Source of the DNA: Cucumis sativus
Taxonomy: Eukaryota > Streptophyta > Magnoliopsida > Cucurbitales > Cucurbitaceae
Direction of reading: 5' to 3'
Assembly: GCF_000004075.3 (NCBI RefSeq)
Contig: NC_026657.2
Coordinates: 3,162,001-3,226,000, forward strand
DNA length: 64,000 nt
Shown: piece by piece, positions 45,127-57,756 of the stretch
Position numbering within the stretch: the first letter of the stretch is position 1
Layout of the letters: every line of letters begins with the position of its first letter
Notes under the pieces: generated by a model
Told to the model about the DNA's origin: nothing
The model's database searches: none
Seen by the model: only the letters and a program-made list of their open reading frames with translations
Position numbers and translations under genes: made by a program

Positions 45127-48100
45127 TTAAAAGACTCCCCTCCTGCAGACATATGGCGGTTCTGAATTGCAATCCCACTTCACAGGACTGGCACGATCTT
45201 TGCGGGAGGGGGTCGACTGAAAACTGGAATTGTGTATTGGTGCAGGTTTATCGAGATTTAAAGCATCCTTTGGCTGATAACAAAATGCATTTACATGCAA
45301 TGGATTGCCACTGGAAGAGAAAGGGATTGAAACAGCAGGTGCTATTATCTGAAGAGTAGTTCTCATTCCTCCAGGGTACTTTGGATCATTGGCAATGAAT
45401 CTGGCTTCACAGTAAGAAGTATCACCCATTGCATTAATTTCCTTAATGGCATTGGTTGTAGAAAGTGAATTCATTTGCTGATGATCAGGCATTTTGAGGG
45501 CTCTACTAGTGTTGTACATAGATGCTTCGCTTAGTTTGCGCTCAGGCCGGTTCAATGCTTCGTTTGTGTAGTCCCTTTCATATGCTTGGGAGGCTGTATG
45601 CCCACCATCTGTCTGCTGCTTCAGAAACAAAGTGGTCTGTTCCCGCCCATGTGATAATGGCATATTCAGATTTCCAGGGTTCCTGAAGCCCTTTGACAAC
45701 CTTACATCAAGATACTGGCCCAACACATTACCTGCATTTTGATCTTTCAAAGAATCTTGATGTGGCCAATGAGGAAAGGAACCAGAGGCTTGATTTCGAA
45801 CATTTTGCATGGAACCGCTAGAAAAACTTGGAACCTGACTAGAGACATGGTGATGTTGTGGTTGCTGTTGCGGATGCGGCTGGGTCTTCTTAACTGGCAT
45901 AGCTACATCTTCCTCATCTTTGTTTACAACCATCAAGTTCTTACCCATTAACCTCAGTACTGGATTAGAGGTAACTGGACTGGCAGGCTCACAATTACTC
46001 GAAAACCTCGGTCCTGAATCGGAGAAACCATCAATAGGATAGGACTTGAAAGGCGACTTATTGACTGGGAACCCCATATTCTCCGGCGTTGCCTGTCGGC
46101 CATTGCTCAAAGCAGGCCCTTCGGGCATAATATCCAAGTTGTTTGGTCTAACATTCAGACTATAAGTTATCTGCTTTCTGTCTATGGTTGGCATGGTTTC
46201 CAAAGTCGACATCTGTTGCCTTGTCAGTTGTGGTTCTTGATAAGTTACATTGATGCCTTGAGAAACTCTGTCGACCCTCTGACAACGGCAAGGTTGGCCA
46301 TCATTTACAGCACCAGGAGTTCCCCTTTCAACAGATAACTTACTGACTTTAAACTTATCACCGTTTATCCTTCCATCATCTGTACAAACTACATGAGTCA
46401 AGCCAACATCATTTTCGACAGAAGGTAATGCACCGGCTTTTGAAGATACAGACCCCAGTTTCTCGTGAAATATATCGGAAGATACTCCAGATGAATTGTT
46501 ATGCTTAAAACAAGATCTGGATGCTGTCGAGTTAGAGATGGTTGATGTTGCAGAAATAGGAGAACCTGATGAATCCCCATCAATCAAATCATGCTGATCT
46601 TGACAAGAATGAACCCAGCTATTGCTCAATGAAGAATTTCCTCTATATTCTTCAGATCTCATATCCCTGGGGGGGCTCGGCAAAAATGATCCTGGAGGTC
46701 CTGGAATAGATATTGGATCTACCTCGAAACAAGAACTTCCTTGACGGGCTTCAGAATCCAATTCCCTTTGAGCATCATGCCCCATCATAGCACTGCAGTC
46801 TTCATCGGCAAAAAACATCTCTTGTCCATGACCAAAACTGGATTCACTGAGACCACCTTTTGTTCCATCTGATCCATAGAAGGAGCAGGAACAATTCTGA
46901 CTGGATTGTAGCATGCCACACCGAGTGACATTATTGTTCGTCTTCTGAAACTGTGGATCCATGGATTTACAAAAGCACATGAAGCCCTCCTTTGGAGCTA
47001 GTTTTGAAGAAGAATCTACACTAACATCTTCGTGAAATGAATTCTCTTTACTACCAAGCTCAAGGCGCTTGATTTTTTCCTGAAACTCAGCACCCATTCT
47101 AACATGAGAATCCATGTTTTTGTCCTTGTGGCGTCCATCATACTCAGGTTCCGAATCTGAACTACTCATCAAAGCCATGGCTTTGCTCATTGCTTCTCTA
47201 TTACTTCTGTTTTTGAGTTCAATGCTTACTTTGGGAGATGCTACTTCAGTAACCTCTTCCTTTGCAGATTGATCACTTTCAATGCTCTCATCGGATGAAC
47301 TATGGCTGTGATCAAAACTCGAATGCCAGGCAATTATCTCTTCATCTACATGTGACCCAAAATGTTCATCAGGCTTTTCATAAGTAGAAAATTGATTAAA
47401 CTGAGGAGACTTAGACCCGGTAGATGATCGACCACTGACATGTATCTCTTTTCTTCGAGAAGAGTTCAAATTTCTGGTTTTCACTCCATTTGCATGGTAA
47501 TTTCTTGATATCTTGTTAAAACCAGGCGGAAAATCAGATGGCTGATAATCTTTTATGATTTTGCCATTGGTATTTTGAGAGTTTACCATATAATTGTTGT
47601 CAACATAACCGCTACCTTTGCTCAGATGGTTGGTAGTCTTTTTCGTTTGTGTTGGAGAACCACTATCAACCATTTCTCCAGAAAATGAACTCCTCAGATT
47701 CCTCCTGACAAGAGACCACCCTCTTTTGTCTGAAATATGGGCTTCGTATTCCGAGTTATCAGTTCTCTCACTGCTTTCAGGAGATGAAACACAATGCTCA
47801 GAAAAATTGGTCTGATCCCGAACTTGACTTCTCTCGATAAAAGAGTCAGCTAAAACCGAGCGATCAGTGTCGACCACCGTTTCATGAGACAAATGCCATT
47901 TAAATGTAGAAGGTTGATAGCCCTCTTTTCTGGAGCTCTTACTGGCTCTAGTTCTTTTTGAACACGCCCATTGTCGTAAAGTTCCAGAATCATGGGGTTT
48001 CGCTTGCTTTGTTATTTTATGTGCCTCCAGGCTACTACATCCTTTCCATTGATTCTCTCCTTCTTGAACCTTAACAGTCAATTGAGAATAGATAAACTCA

Positions 48101-50574
48101 GAATCCATACGACGCTAAATGAGAATGTCATATTGGTAGAAATTTGCAGGAATGATATTCTAAAATAATATTACAGTTCTAAGCATTGCATGATTAGTAA
48201 ATAATTCATTATAACATAACTTTAACAGAAAGAAGGTGCATGATTACAGAAAATACCCTAACTGTAGAAACATCAATTTAAAAAAGAACAGAAACTGTGA
48301 AAATGACCTCGATTTTTCAAGTGCATAAAATATTCACCATAATTCATATGAAAATTCAAGTTTCCAGTATTTACCTGAGAAATGCACTTTTGAGGTGGAA
48401 CTTTGCTACCTTGAGCAGCTAATTTGAAATGCTTGTGATGTTTAGATGCATGGTATTTCTTCTTTTTCACTGAATGAAACTTCCTTCCCTTTAATCCTCC
48501 GAGTTTCTTCGAACCAAGATCATTTTGCACTTTTGGCAAATTAGATGGAGGAGAATTAAACTTGGACAAAATTCGAAGTTTAGTGCCATTGGCATCAATA
48601 TAAACTGCACCTGCATTATTGCCAATGTCATCCTCATCAGGATGATCAGGCATCACTTTCTGCTTTTTCCCTCCATTAATCTGACAATTTTCGATATCCT
48701 GAGCAGGAAGACCTGACAAACTAGCCCACGCTGTACCATTTCTTCTGTCAAGCTCTTCCAACGTGCAAGTACGAGCTGTAGCATAAATATCAACCATCAA
48801 CTTCGTCTTCCTTGGCTTGATCCTCAACCTTGTGAGTTTAGAGTCTGATGTACACTTTGGAGTCGATGCTATAGAAAGACACTGATCGATATGAGCATTT
48901 AAAGTGGTGTTTGATGAAGAGGAGAAAGTCTTGCAGACAGGGCATATTTTTGAAGCCATAGACTCTGATAACGTACTAAAGCTCATAGCAATATCTGCAG
49001 CCGATGTTTGTTCACCGTGGTTGGTAGATTTTCTTATTATCTTGCACCTTTTACCCGGGGTTTTAATTTTACTTCCGTTCTTTTCAGATGCTGGAAAACC
49101 AGAAGGCTGTACTACAACTGGGGTTTCCAATAAATGATCGGGTTTTAAAGACGAACTAGATGGTCCACTTGTGGAAACCAATTCTTTTTGGGGTTGTGAG
49201 ATGCTTGTCATGGTGGAAGAGAAACCATTTTCTCCTTCACATCTACATGAACTTGATTCAATGCAAGTGCTTACTTGCTTTTGATCCAATTTAGCATCTG
49301 ATGTGTCTAGTTCTACATGTTCTTTGGGCCCAGAAAACTCCTCATGAAAAACACTTGTATCTCGGAACTCCGATGTTGAACTTCCACCTCCAAGCTCCAC
49401 AAGGCGCTGGTTTCTCACACAATTAGGAGACTGTAAAGGTGGTAATAAATCCTTTACACCATGTTTCAAGCAAAGCTGCAAACTTTTGAGGGAAAATGGC
49501 CAGTTGTTTCGTATATCCTTGCCTCGTGAATCAAAGACATAATCTCTGCATTTCAAAACCATTTCTTTCAATTAATAAAAATGATGATTGATATATATTC
49601 AAAAACTCTCACAAACCCACAAGTCTTCAGTTTAGAAGTATAGAGACCAAAGAATTAGCAATAACCAAAATCGTGAAAAAATAAGATTATTCACACTAAT
49701 ACATGACCGAGAAAGCAAATGAATGGTTCCAAAAGAGGATAAAAGTGAATCAAGAGAATCAAACGATGTTGACCACTCTGGTCTGGTGAATGAACATCAT
49801 CAAAATTTGTAAAATACATGATATGGTGGGGAAAAAGAAAAACATTAAAAGTTTCCAAATGCAGTTCTAGAGACAATGACCCTGACTGTGAAGTCGACAT
49901 CCACAGTAACATCAAGGAAGAAGAAAGGCAAAGATTTTCAGTAAAAAGAAATATAAACATGTTATGAGAATATTGAAGAATGAAACAGGTAAAATGAACC
50001 CATTGAGAAGCAAAAGTTGTTAAGTATAAACAGCTTAAGAGGTATAAGAATAGGGACAAGATGGGTATCTTGAGTTTGGCCCCATTGGTGGGGCAAACTA
50101 CAAGCAAGCAACAATTTACCATGTGGATCTACCCCAGCAGAGATCTTTCCCAGATGGGGGGCGCATAGAAACTTTGAGATCATCAAAGAGAAAAACAGGA
50201 GAAATTTACGGCTTTGAAGTTAAAAAATAAACAAATATATAACACAAAGACAGAAGAAAGTTGTAGACATGATTAATTAAAGTAACAAAGGGGGTTTACA
50301 ATTAGGTTGAAAGCATATAGATCCACTGTTCATCAAATCAAAAGGCTAAGAAACAGCAGAAGAGAAGAAGAATATGATGAAGAAGAGGAAGTTAAAATCA
50401 TTACCTCAAGGAGAAGTTTGAGAATGTGGAGTGGTCAAGAACAGCAGCGGCGGCGGTGGCGGCGTTTGATAGATCCTCCTCTGGCAAAGGGAAGTTTTGA
50501 GAAGGTCTCTCATCTTTGTTGGTTTTCAGTTGCTGATATGGGGGATCTGGTGGAGGGTTTTCAATGGATAACAT
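45127..50574 (-). CDS. HAP8: HAPLESS 8-like protein, three coding exons
   Basis: Exons in transcript order: 50574-50405, 49545-48375 and 48114-45127. The donors are AG|GTAATG and CAG|GTAAAT; the frame is continuous and gives 1,442 aa. The start MLSIENPPPDPP, the junction-spanning NFSLRDYVFDSRGKDIRNNW and LCLKHGVKDLLPPLQS match plant HAP8 proteins. In Arabidopsis, loss of HAP8 impairs pollen-tube function; the molecular role is unknown. A cysteine/histidine motif CPVC-x13-H-x3-C at about 257-278 looks like a UBZ-type ubiquitin-binding zinc finger. A basic Lys/His-rich stretch (KKKKYHASKHHKHFK) follows near 430. The third exon codes a long disordered Ser-rich region with the conserved IPGPPGSFLPSPPRDM block and a Gln/His run. 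It is clearly longer than the Arabidopsis protein as I remember it (~800 aa). Confidence 0.87.
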
Positions 50575-51869
50575 CTGATGAAAAGCTTCTCTAATGATCT
50601 TGTGCTGTTCTTTAAACAGTCACAAGCTCTACTTCTACTACTACTACTATCTCCACTACTAGGCCTTATCTTTAACTTAGACTTCAGCATATATAAAAAG
50701 AAAAGTACAGTCCTTTCCTTCTCTCTCTCTTCCTGATTTCTTACTCTCTCTCTTTTTTTCAGTTTTCTTCTTCCTTCTTCAGTCTTCTTTTACACAAAAA
50801 TCCTCACAAACCAAACCCAGATGAAGAAAGATCAAAACAACCCCACCAGAATCTTCATCCATTAACCTACAGGAAGTAAAGAAATGAACATGAAATCATG
50901 AATTATAAGAGAGATCCAAGCAAGTTAAGGCAGAATAGAAGACTCCAGAACCAACTGAAACGTTATTTTATGTGATGAGAAGGAAGATGAAGAAAACCTC
51001 TGGAATGAATAGTCAAAGAAAACAACCAAAAAGATAAGCGAAGAATAGTCCCAAAAGCAGAAACAAGAACAAAATTCACTGAGTTTTGAAGATCATTTCA
51101 TGTTGGATTAAACCCAGAAAATAAAGCTCAAAATCAACACCGAAAAGTCTCTAAAGTAGCAACCATCTCCGGCAATAAGTAGATGATAGCAAGAGGAAAG
51201 ATTAGGAAGAGAATTCATCTGAAGAGTCGTATGACCAAACCCAAAAAAGGCATAAAATTTGAAGAAACTTCAAAATCAAAAGACAAACCCCATCAAAGAA
51301 TCATCAAGTAAACAACCGATTGAAGAAACCAATCAGTACAAAAACTAAAAACACAGCAAAAACAACCATAGTGGAAGAAATCTACTTTATTTTCTTAGAA
51401 GAACCCCAAATTTAAAGAACCCCAAATCTTGGTAGAGTGAACAGTGAAGCTCAAACGAAAGAAACCCAAATCCAAAGAAACAGGAATCAAAAACAGAACT
51501 CAAACCCCAAAGACCAAAACAAAACCAAGACAGAAAATTGTAGAGATAGATCATGAAATAACCCAAAAGGCAAGAGATTAACCAACAAAAACAAGAAAAT
51601 TAATGGGAAAGAAAAAAGGAAGACACCCAGAAAAGGATCCATAGAAACAGAGATGTAAAAACACAAACCTAAGCATCTGATGATGAAATTAGCAGCAAGT
51701 TCACAAGAAGAAAAATGAAAAATAGGGTCTTTGAAAGGGGATATGGACAAAGAGAAGTGTGAAGAGAGAAAGAGAGAGAAAGAAGGAGAGAAAAACAGCA
51801 CCACCCACTAACACATCAAACGGGCATCAGGTTCTTTTATTTTTTTTCTTTAATTTTTTCTCTCTATCT

Positions 51870-51949
51870 AAAAAAAAAAAAAAAAAAAGCAGGCTTTGTA
51901 GCACTAAACACACCACGATTCCACCCCCCCCCCCCCCCCCTCCCCTCCC
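51870..51949. repeat. A19 run and C17 run upstream of the HAP8-like gene
   Basis: A run of 19 A at 51870-51888 is followed by 17 C at 51924-51940 and then TCCCCTCCC. On the gene's sense (minus) strand this reads GGGAGGGGA followed by 17 G, able to form a G-quadruplex, with an i-motif possible on the + strand. It lies about 1.3 kb upstream of the HAP8-like start codon, near the likely transcription start. Confidence 0.85.
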
Positions 51950-54139
51950 AATCTGTGAATATGCGTCAAGAGACCGACTTTCTAAAGAAAAAGAAGGAAA
52001 AAAAAAACAATAATTAAGAGAGAGAGAAATAAATAGAAGAAAAAAGTAAGCTTTGGTTCATAAATTTATCTTCTTCCTTCTTCTCTTCTTTTTTTTTATC
52101 TCTCTGTAAAAAATTGTAATTAAAATGGCATGGATACAAAAAAAGAAAAGAAAAAAAAAGCTGTCTAAACACTGAACCTACCTGCACTGCCACTCTCTTC
52201 TTTACAAAAAATCATTTCTTTTTTATTATTATAATCTTAAATCTTTCGTCTTATTATACACTCTGTTCTTCTTTCTATTTAATTTCTACCGTGTTTTCAA
52301 GCATTTTGATTTCCTTCAAACTTTCTTCCATCTCTTTCTACTACTCCATTCTCTCTCTCCATCAAACATTTCTTTTCTAATCATCTCTTTGTTACATGTG
52401 ACTTATCAACAACACTTTCTTATATCATATTATTATTCATTCATTCAAGTTTTTTAATTTTTCATTCTAAAATTTAAGTCATTAATAACACAGGTAACGT
52501 TGGATTGTTATTGGATGGAAGCTTCTTTGAAATTTGGGTGAAGAATCATTATACTTCTCTTTTAAGTTTCTTTATTTTCTTATTCCTTAATTATGTCATG
52601 CAAATTTTCGTTTACTTTCAATTTTATTTACAAACCCATCTTTGATTCAAGAAGATATATGTTAGCAATGGTTCAAAGTCCTTTCTTTTTTCGAATTTCA
52701 AATTCTGTACTCTCCTATTTTAGGTTTTGAAATTTTGAATTCTTTTAAATTTGTTGTTTTGGTATCAGATTTGGACCATTTTTCAACTATTTTATTTAAT
52801 AAATATAAAATTTTCAAATTTAAAACAAACTTTTTTTTTTATTTTTTTTATTCCAGTTTTGCTAATTTATCCACTAATTTTAATTCTTAAAAAATAAAGC
52901 ATAAATCTTCCTAACTCGATCCTCCCGAAAGTAAAGATTATCTCCACATATTAACACCGCTCTATATTCACATGTTTTTTAAGAAAAAATTAAGGAAAAT
53001 TTTAAAAATAGTAGATTTTACAAAATATTTAAACTTATAACAAATTCTACACTGATATAATAATAAAATTCAAAATTTTGCTAGATAAATATTTTAATTT
53101 ATTTTACTTTTTTTTTAAATGCTCCAAAAAATTAAGTCATTCACTCCAAAATAACTTAAAACTAAACAATATTTAACTTTAGAGTTTATGACCACTTTTA
53201 AACATTTTTAGGTGTTTTTTAAAAAATACCTATTTACACTTCATACAAAAATATAATTAAATAAAAAATCATTATACTTGATTTTCCACTCAAGTATAAA
53301 TGGATTTTTAATATACTTTTTACAATTTTCTTTTCTTTTTTAACCATAATTTTATAGTCTTAAATCTTTCTCATTCAAGTGTTAGTCTCATCATTTCATA
53401 TGCTAACATGCATATGTTCAATTCATACAAAAGGAATTTTCAATGAAAATCTTATCAAATGATCATCAAGTTGCATCATTTTTAGTTTGAGATTGTTGTT
53501 GTTTCTTCTAATATAATTGAAAGTTAAAAGATGAATTAGGTCATGTGTAGCAATTAGTAATGTAAATTTACGTAGTTGTAATGAAATTTTTTTTATAACA
53601 TTTACGTAAAACTATAGATTTTTTCAAAATTTACGGTAATTATTGTGACAAATTAATGTATTTGGTTGGTAAATAGTTAAAAAGAGAGAGAGAGAGAGAT
53701 TATATAAAGAGAGAGAGTTAATAAGGAAGAGTGACGGCTCCCCCGAAATGTCGGTTTTTGAGTCACTTCACTTTGAAAAATTCTCACTCAAAATTAAATT
53801 AATAATGCCTTAACTAAACGACAAAAACCCTCACACACCCTCTCTCTCTCTCTCTCTCTCTAATGCCTTCCTTCCACTTTTCCCATTTTACCCCTCTCTT
53901 TTTCCTTAAACTTTTCCTTTTCTTTCAAACTTACCATTTAATGTCTTTCACATTCTTTAATGCCCCCTTCTTCCCTTCTTCCCTTCTTCCCTATTATCAT
54001 CCTTGCATTCTATGAGGTACTGTGACTACCTCATTGCTCAAACCTTTTCGTTACTCACCCTGACTTAACAAAACTATACAATATTACCTTGAAGTTGGAG
54101 TCTCTAGGAGATAATTTCATGCATAAACAATACAAGTAA

Positions 54140-54142
<3 letters not shown>

Positions 54143-54204
<62 letters not shown>

Positions 54205-54209
54205 GGAGG
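54143..54209 (+). repeat. Compound (TA)n(GA)n microsatellite
   Basis: About 14 TA units pass directly into a GA-rich run ending in GGGAGAGAGGGAGG. A strong length-polymorphism candidate. Confidence 0.95.
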
Positions 54210-55239
54210 TCAAATTAGTAATTAAGAACTTTAGGAAACAAATAAGTTTATGAATAATGAAGAATCAACAAAACTTTTCTCAAAAAAATTAAAAATTGAA
54301 AAGTTTTTAGTAAATATTGGTATTAAAATGTAAAAATAAAAATAAAAGGTGAGGGGCTATTCTATAGGCCCAAAATTAGGTGGACTGAGAGAGGCCCAGT
54401 CCATGAAGTCAGTCCTTTCCTCTCTTTTTTTTTTCTTGAAGTCTAATATTTGTGTAGAAATGGTTATACAAACAATAACAATAATAATAACAATAGTGGG
54501 AAATGGTTGTGCTTTTAGGATATATTTTTAAATCTCTCCAATATTAAATAGTATTGTTTTTTTCCACAAAAGTTATGCCACGTGCGTTGTTCTTGAATTA
54601 AATATCACTTTTTATTTATGTATAGTTTTATTAATATTTTCAACTTTACATTTTAGCAAAAATGCTTCACACCTAAATTCAATAAACCATGCCATAACTA
54701 CACACATAAACAATTTATACAAATTCACAATTTCCCCTATAAAATAATGTGAAACTATTTTAAGAAGAAAAAAAAAACACAGTACATTTCTATTAATTTT
54801 TACGCATAAGTTTATATCACTTATAAATTTCTATCGATTTCTAATTTATACATACTATTAGACTTCTATTAATCTCTATTATTATTAATGAACTTTTATT
54901 AGTGTTTAACTCAATAGATATAAATGTAAGAAATTTTTTTACAACTTGTAAATAGTTTGACTAATTGTGTTATACTTAAAAAAAAATATATTGTGTTAGA
55001 ATCTAATTTCATAAATGTCTAGATTTTACCAATCTTATAAGGTTGTGGAAACATGAGTGAATAAAAATAGTGTTAATTGCATCATTACAATGGTTATCTA
55101 TAATAAATTGGTAAAAGAATAAGTTAATCTTTAAATTTTGAAGGTGACACATTTGTCAAATATGATATTGAAAATGATAAAATGGTAAAAGTGACAATAA
55201 CAGTAAATATGGATGAACAGTAAAAGCAGTTAACGGTAT

Positions 55240-57050
55240 AGATAAGTAGAAAACAAAGAAACACTAGACATTGTTAACCCAGTTCGATGATACAACATCT
55301 ACGTTTGGGGGGTCCTTGACCCAAGATCAGAGATTTTATTTCTTTGATATATAATCATAATCATCTTATTATGATTTATAGTACATAGTTTAACAATATT
55401 AATCTTCATCCAGTACTATCAGTGATACACCATTACATAAAGTAACTCTATCACTAAACTTATTCAAAGATAAATTTGACTAACCAAAATCTCCCCCTTA
55501 ATCAAGTTTCTCATCAATCAGTTGATTAAGGTATTGAACTGGAGGAACTCCCCTTGATTCACGTCATTCATTAAGATGTAAACAAAAGTTCTTTTTAAAT
55601 CATTATACTGTAGAAGCTTGAACTTTGAATGTTGTAAACTAACTCAGGCTAAATAGTAGATGACACAAATATCAACAACAAATCACAACATTAAGAGAGG
55701 ACTTACACTCTTCTGGTTCTTATAAATAACTAATTGTTTAATCATGAAGTCGTTCTCCACGAAACTGTCTTCTTCTATTGCAACAACGTTTTTCTCAATC
55801 TTACAGAAAAACAAACTTCAAATTCTTATGAATAAATGACTGTTTAAACGCGAAGCAATCCCTCACAAAACTTTTTTCTCTTGCTTAGTCACCCGTTTCT
55901 CTCCATGTTTTATAGAATTAAAAGCCGGTAGAATAAACCTCATACAAGCACATTATAAACTCAACGACAAATATTCAATAAAAAAAAGGAAATAATATTT
56001 TTCAAAAGGAACCAAATAAAATACTTTCCCGAATAGAATATTCTTCACAACCTTTCCTGAAAGAGAATAATCTTTTCAAAAAAGGAACCAAATAATTTTT
56101 TTTCCCATCATAATATTCTTCACAAACTTTTCTTAAACGAGTTGAACAAATAAACTATCTATTTTGACTTTTGAAGATGCACCCACAAATATTCTTACAG
56201 AAAAGTTTGTTTATCCTATCATAAATATGATTGATGTTAAAGACGAGAGAACTCAAGTGTAGTACTTACCACAAAACCTCTATGTTTAAGTTAAACAAAT
56301 GGTTTTCCCCCTCTTTTGATTGGGTGAGTTTTAGGAATAAGAATAAACTTACTTCTTTTGAAGTCACCACGATGTATTCATAATAAAATTATGGTGAGGG
56401 GCATCCAATTTTTGAGTCATGGTAGGTTAATTCTCTTGACAGAAGTAGATAAAATGCATGCACTTTTCATCAAATGGGGAGGGTTAGCCTCATCCTCCCG
56501 AGGACGAGATCGAGCAAATCCTTCCCATGCTTAATTTGATCATGAAGTATGGTTCTCTAGCTAGAGTTTCGTCATTTCTTGATTGAGTAATTTGCAAACT
56601 CATTAAAGATGATTATGTCCTCTGATCCAAAATCTCTCCATAACAAATATCAAATGTTCGAGTAACGAAATTTCAAAAGTAGCTCAACCTTGACCTTGCC
56701 TTAAACATAGATTGTTTAGTTTAGGAATGATCTCTCGTACTTTTTTTTTTGAAGTTGTTTAATTCAACCATTCGATGTTTTGAGGCAAGTTCATTCAATC
56801 AAGACATTCCCAAATTATCGTTTAATACTCTTAGAGTACACGCTCTCCCCTATTATAAGTTCTTGTTCAAAAGAGGTATAACGTAGTTGAGTTACACGAA
56901 TGGAAGAGATCACACAAATTTTGTGTAAATAAACATATAGTTGATGTTCATGAACTTTTATCACTTAGGTAAACTAAAATGCTCTCCTCTACCTACTTAG
57001 ACAACTAATCATTTCTTCAAACATCAATTCAAATATAATTTGACAAATGG
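55240..57050. mobile_element. Decayed LTR-retrotransposon-like sequence (uncertain)
   Basis: Words typical of plant LTR elements occur: GTTAACCCAGTTCGATGATA (55276), CTACGTTTGGGGGGTCC (55300), AAATCTCCCCCTTAATCAAG (55487) and TTTTCCCCCTCTTTTGATTG (56302). The stretch 56480-56900 is also unlike the flanking AT-rich DNA. No paired LTRs, primer-binding site or polyprotein frame could be found, so family and ends are unknown. Confidence 0.3.
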
Positions 57051-57756
57051 ATACATGTGCACTCAAAATTTTTTTGTATCAACGAGTGTGAACTAAAATA
57101 AAATAGACATAGATATGTAATTATAGATACCCCTAAACTCTAAACCTATAGACATTTTCACAGTCTCTCTCAATTAAGGCTTTCTTTAAGGGCTTTAGTT
57201 TCCACCTGATAATAAGAAATCATGTAATAAAGACTTTTCCAGCCACATAAAATTTGATCATAAAAGTTAATTCAACGAACTTAGAACTTGAGGCGTGTTA
57301 CATAGCTATGGCTGTTATGCATTCATGAATTGACCCACTAAAACATTCATATAATAATGCTCACATTTTGAACATGTAATATTGTAGATCTTCGATCAAT
57401 TTACACATATCAATCCAATCCATGAGAAATTTGGAAATTAGTGCCTCCAGAATTTGTACGAATTTGATTCTTGAATCCATCCCGTAGCATCTAATACGGA
57501 ACGTGAAGCGGCGTTGTTCTTTGTTTACTTTTATGAGTTACTCCCTTCCGACGGGTTCCTTCCCGGCTTTCACAGAGCTTGTCAGAGTTTGCAATTTTGT
57601 AAATTTCCCATTTGAAATTTTGTAAATTTCCCATTTGAAATTCGATTCCAATCATCACCCAATTCGTTTTTTTTGTTCATTTTGCCTTTTTGATTTGTGG
57701 CTCTGTGTTAATTTTCAAGAGGGTCATCGTTTTCGAACTTGGAGAGTAATTGGGGT

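Larger units (their letters stand above)
51950..57630. other. Intergenic DNA with repeat remnants between HAP8-like and CLC-f
   Basis: The two genes are divergent, so both promoters lie at the edges. The middle is AT-rich. (AG)n at about 53682-53717 and (CT)n at about 53841-53862 could pair across 130 bases. A (TA)n(GA)n compound microsatellite is at 54143-54209. From about 55240 to 57050 the composition changes and LTR-like words occur. No gene is supported. Confidence 0.5.

Noticed and set aside
49691..50186. Minus-strand frames of 143 and 74 codons between HAP8 exons 1 and 2
   Set aside because: They fall in the first HAP8 intron; the exon 1-exon 2 join is well supported by family sequence (LRDYVFDSR).
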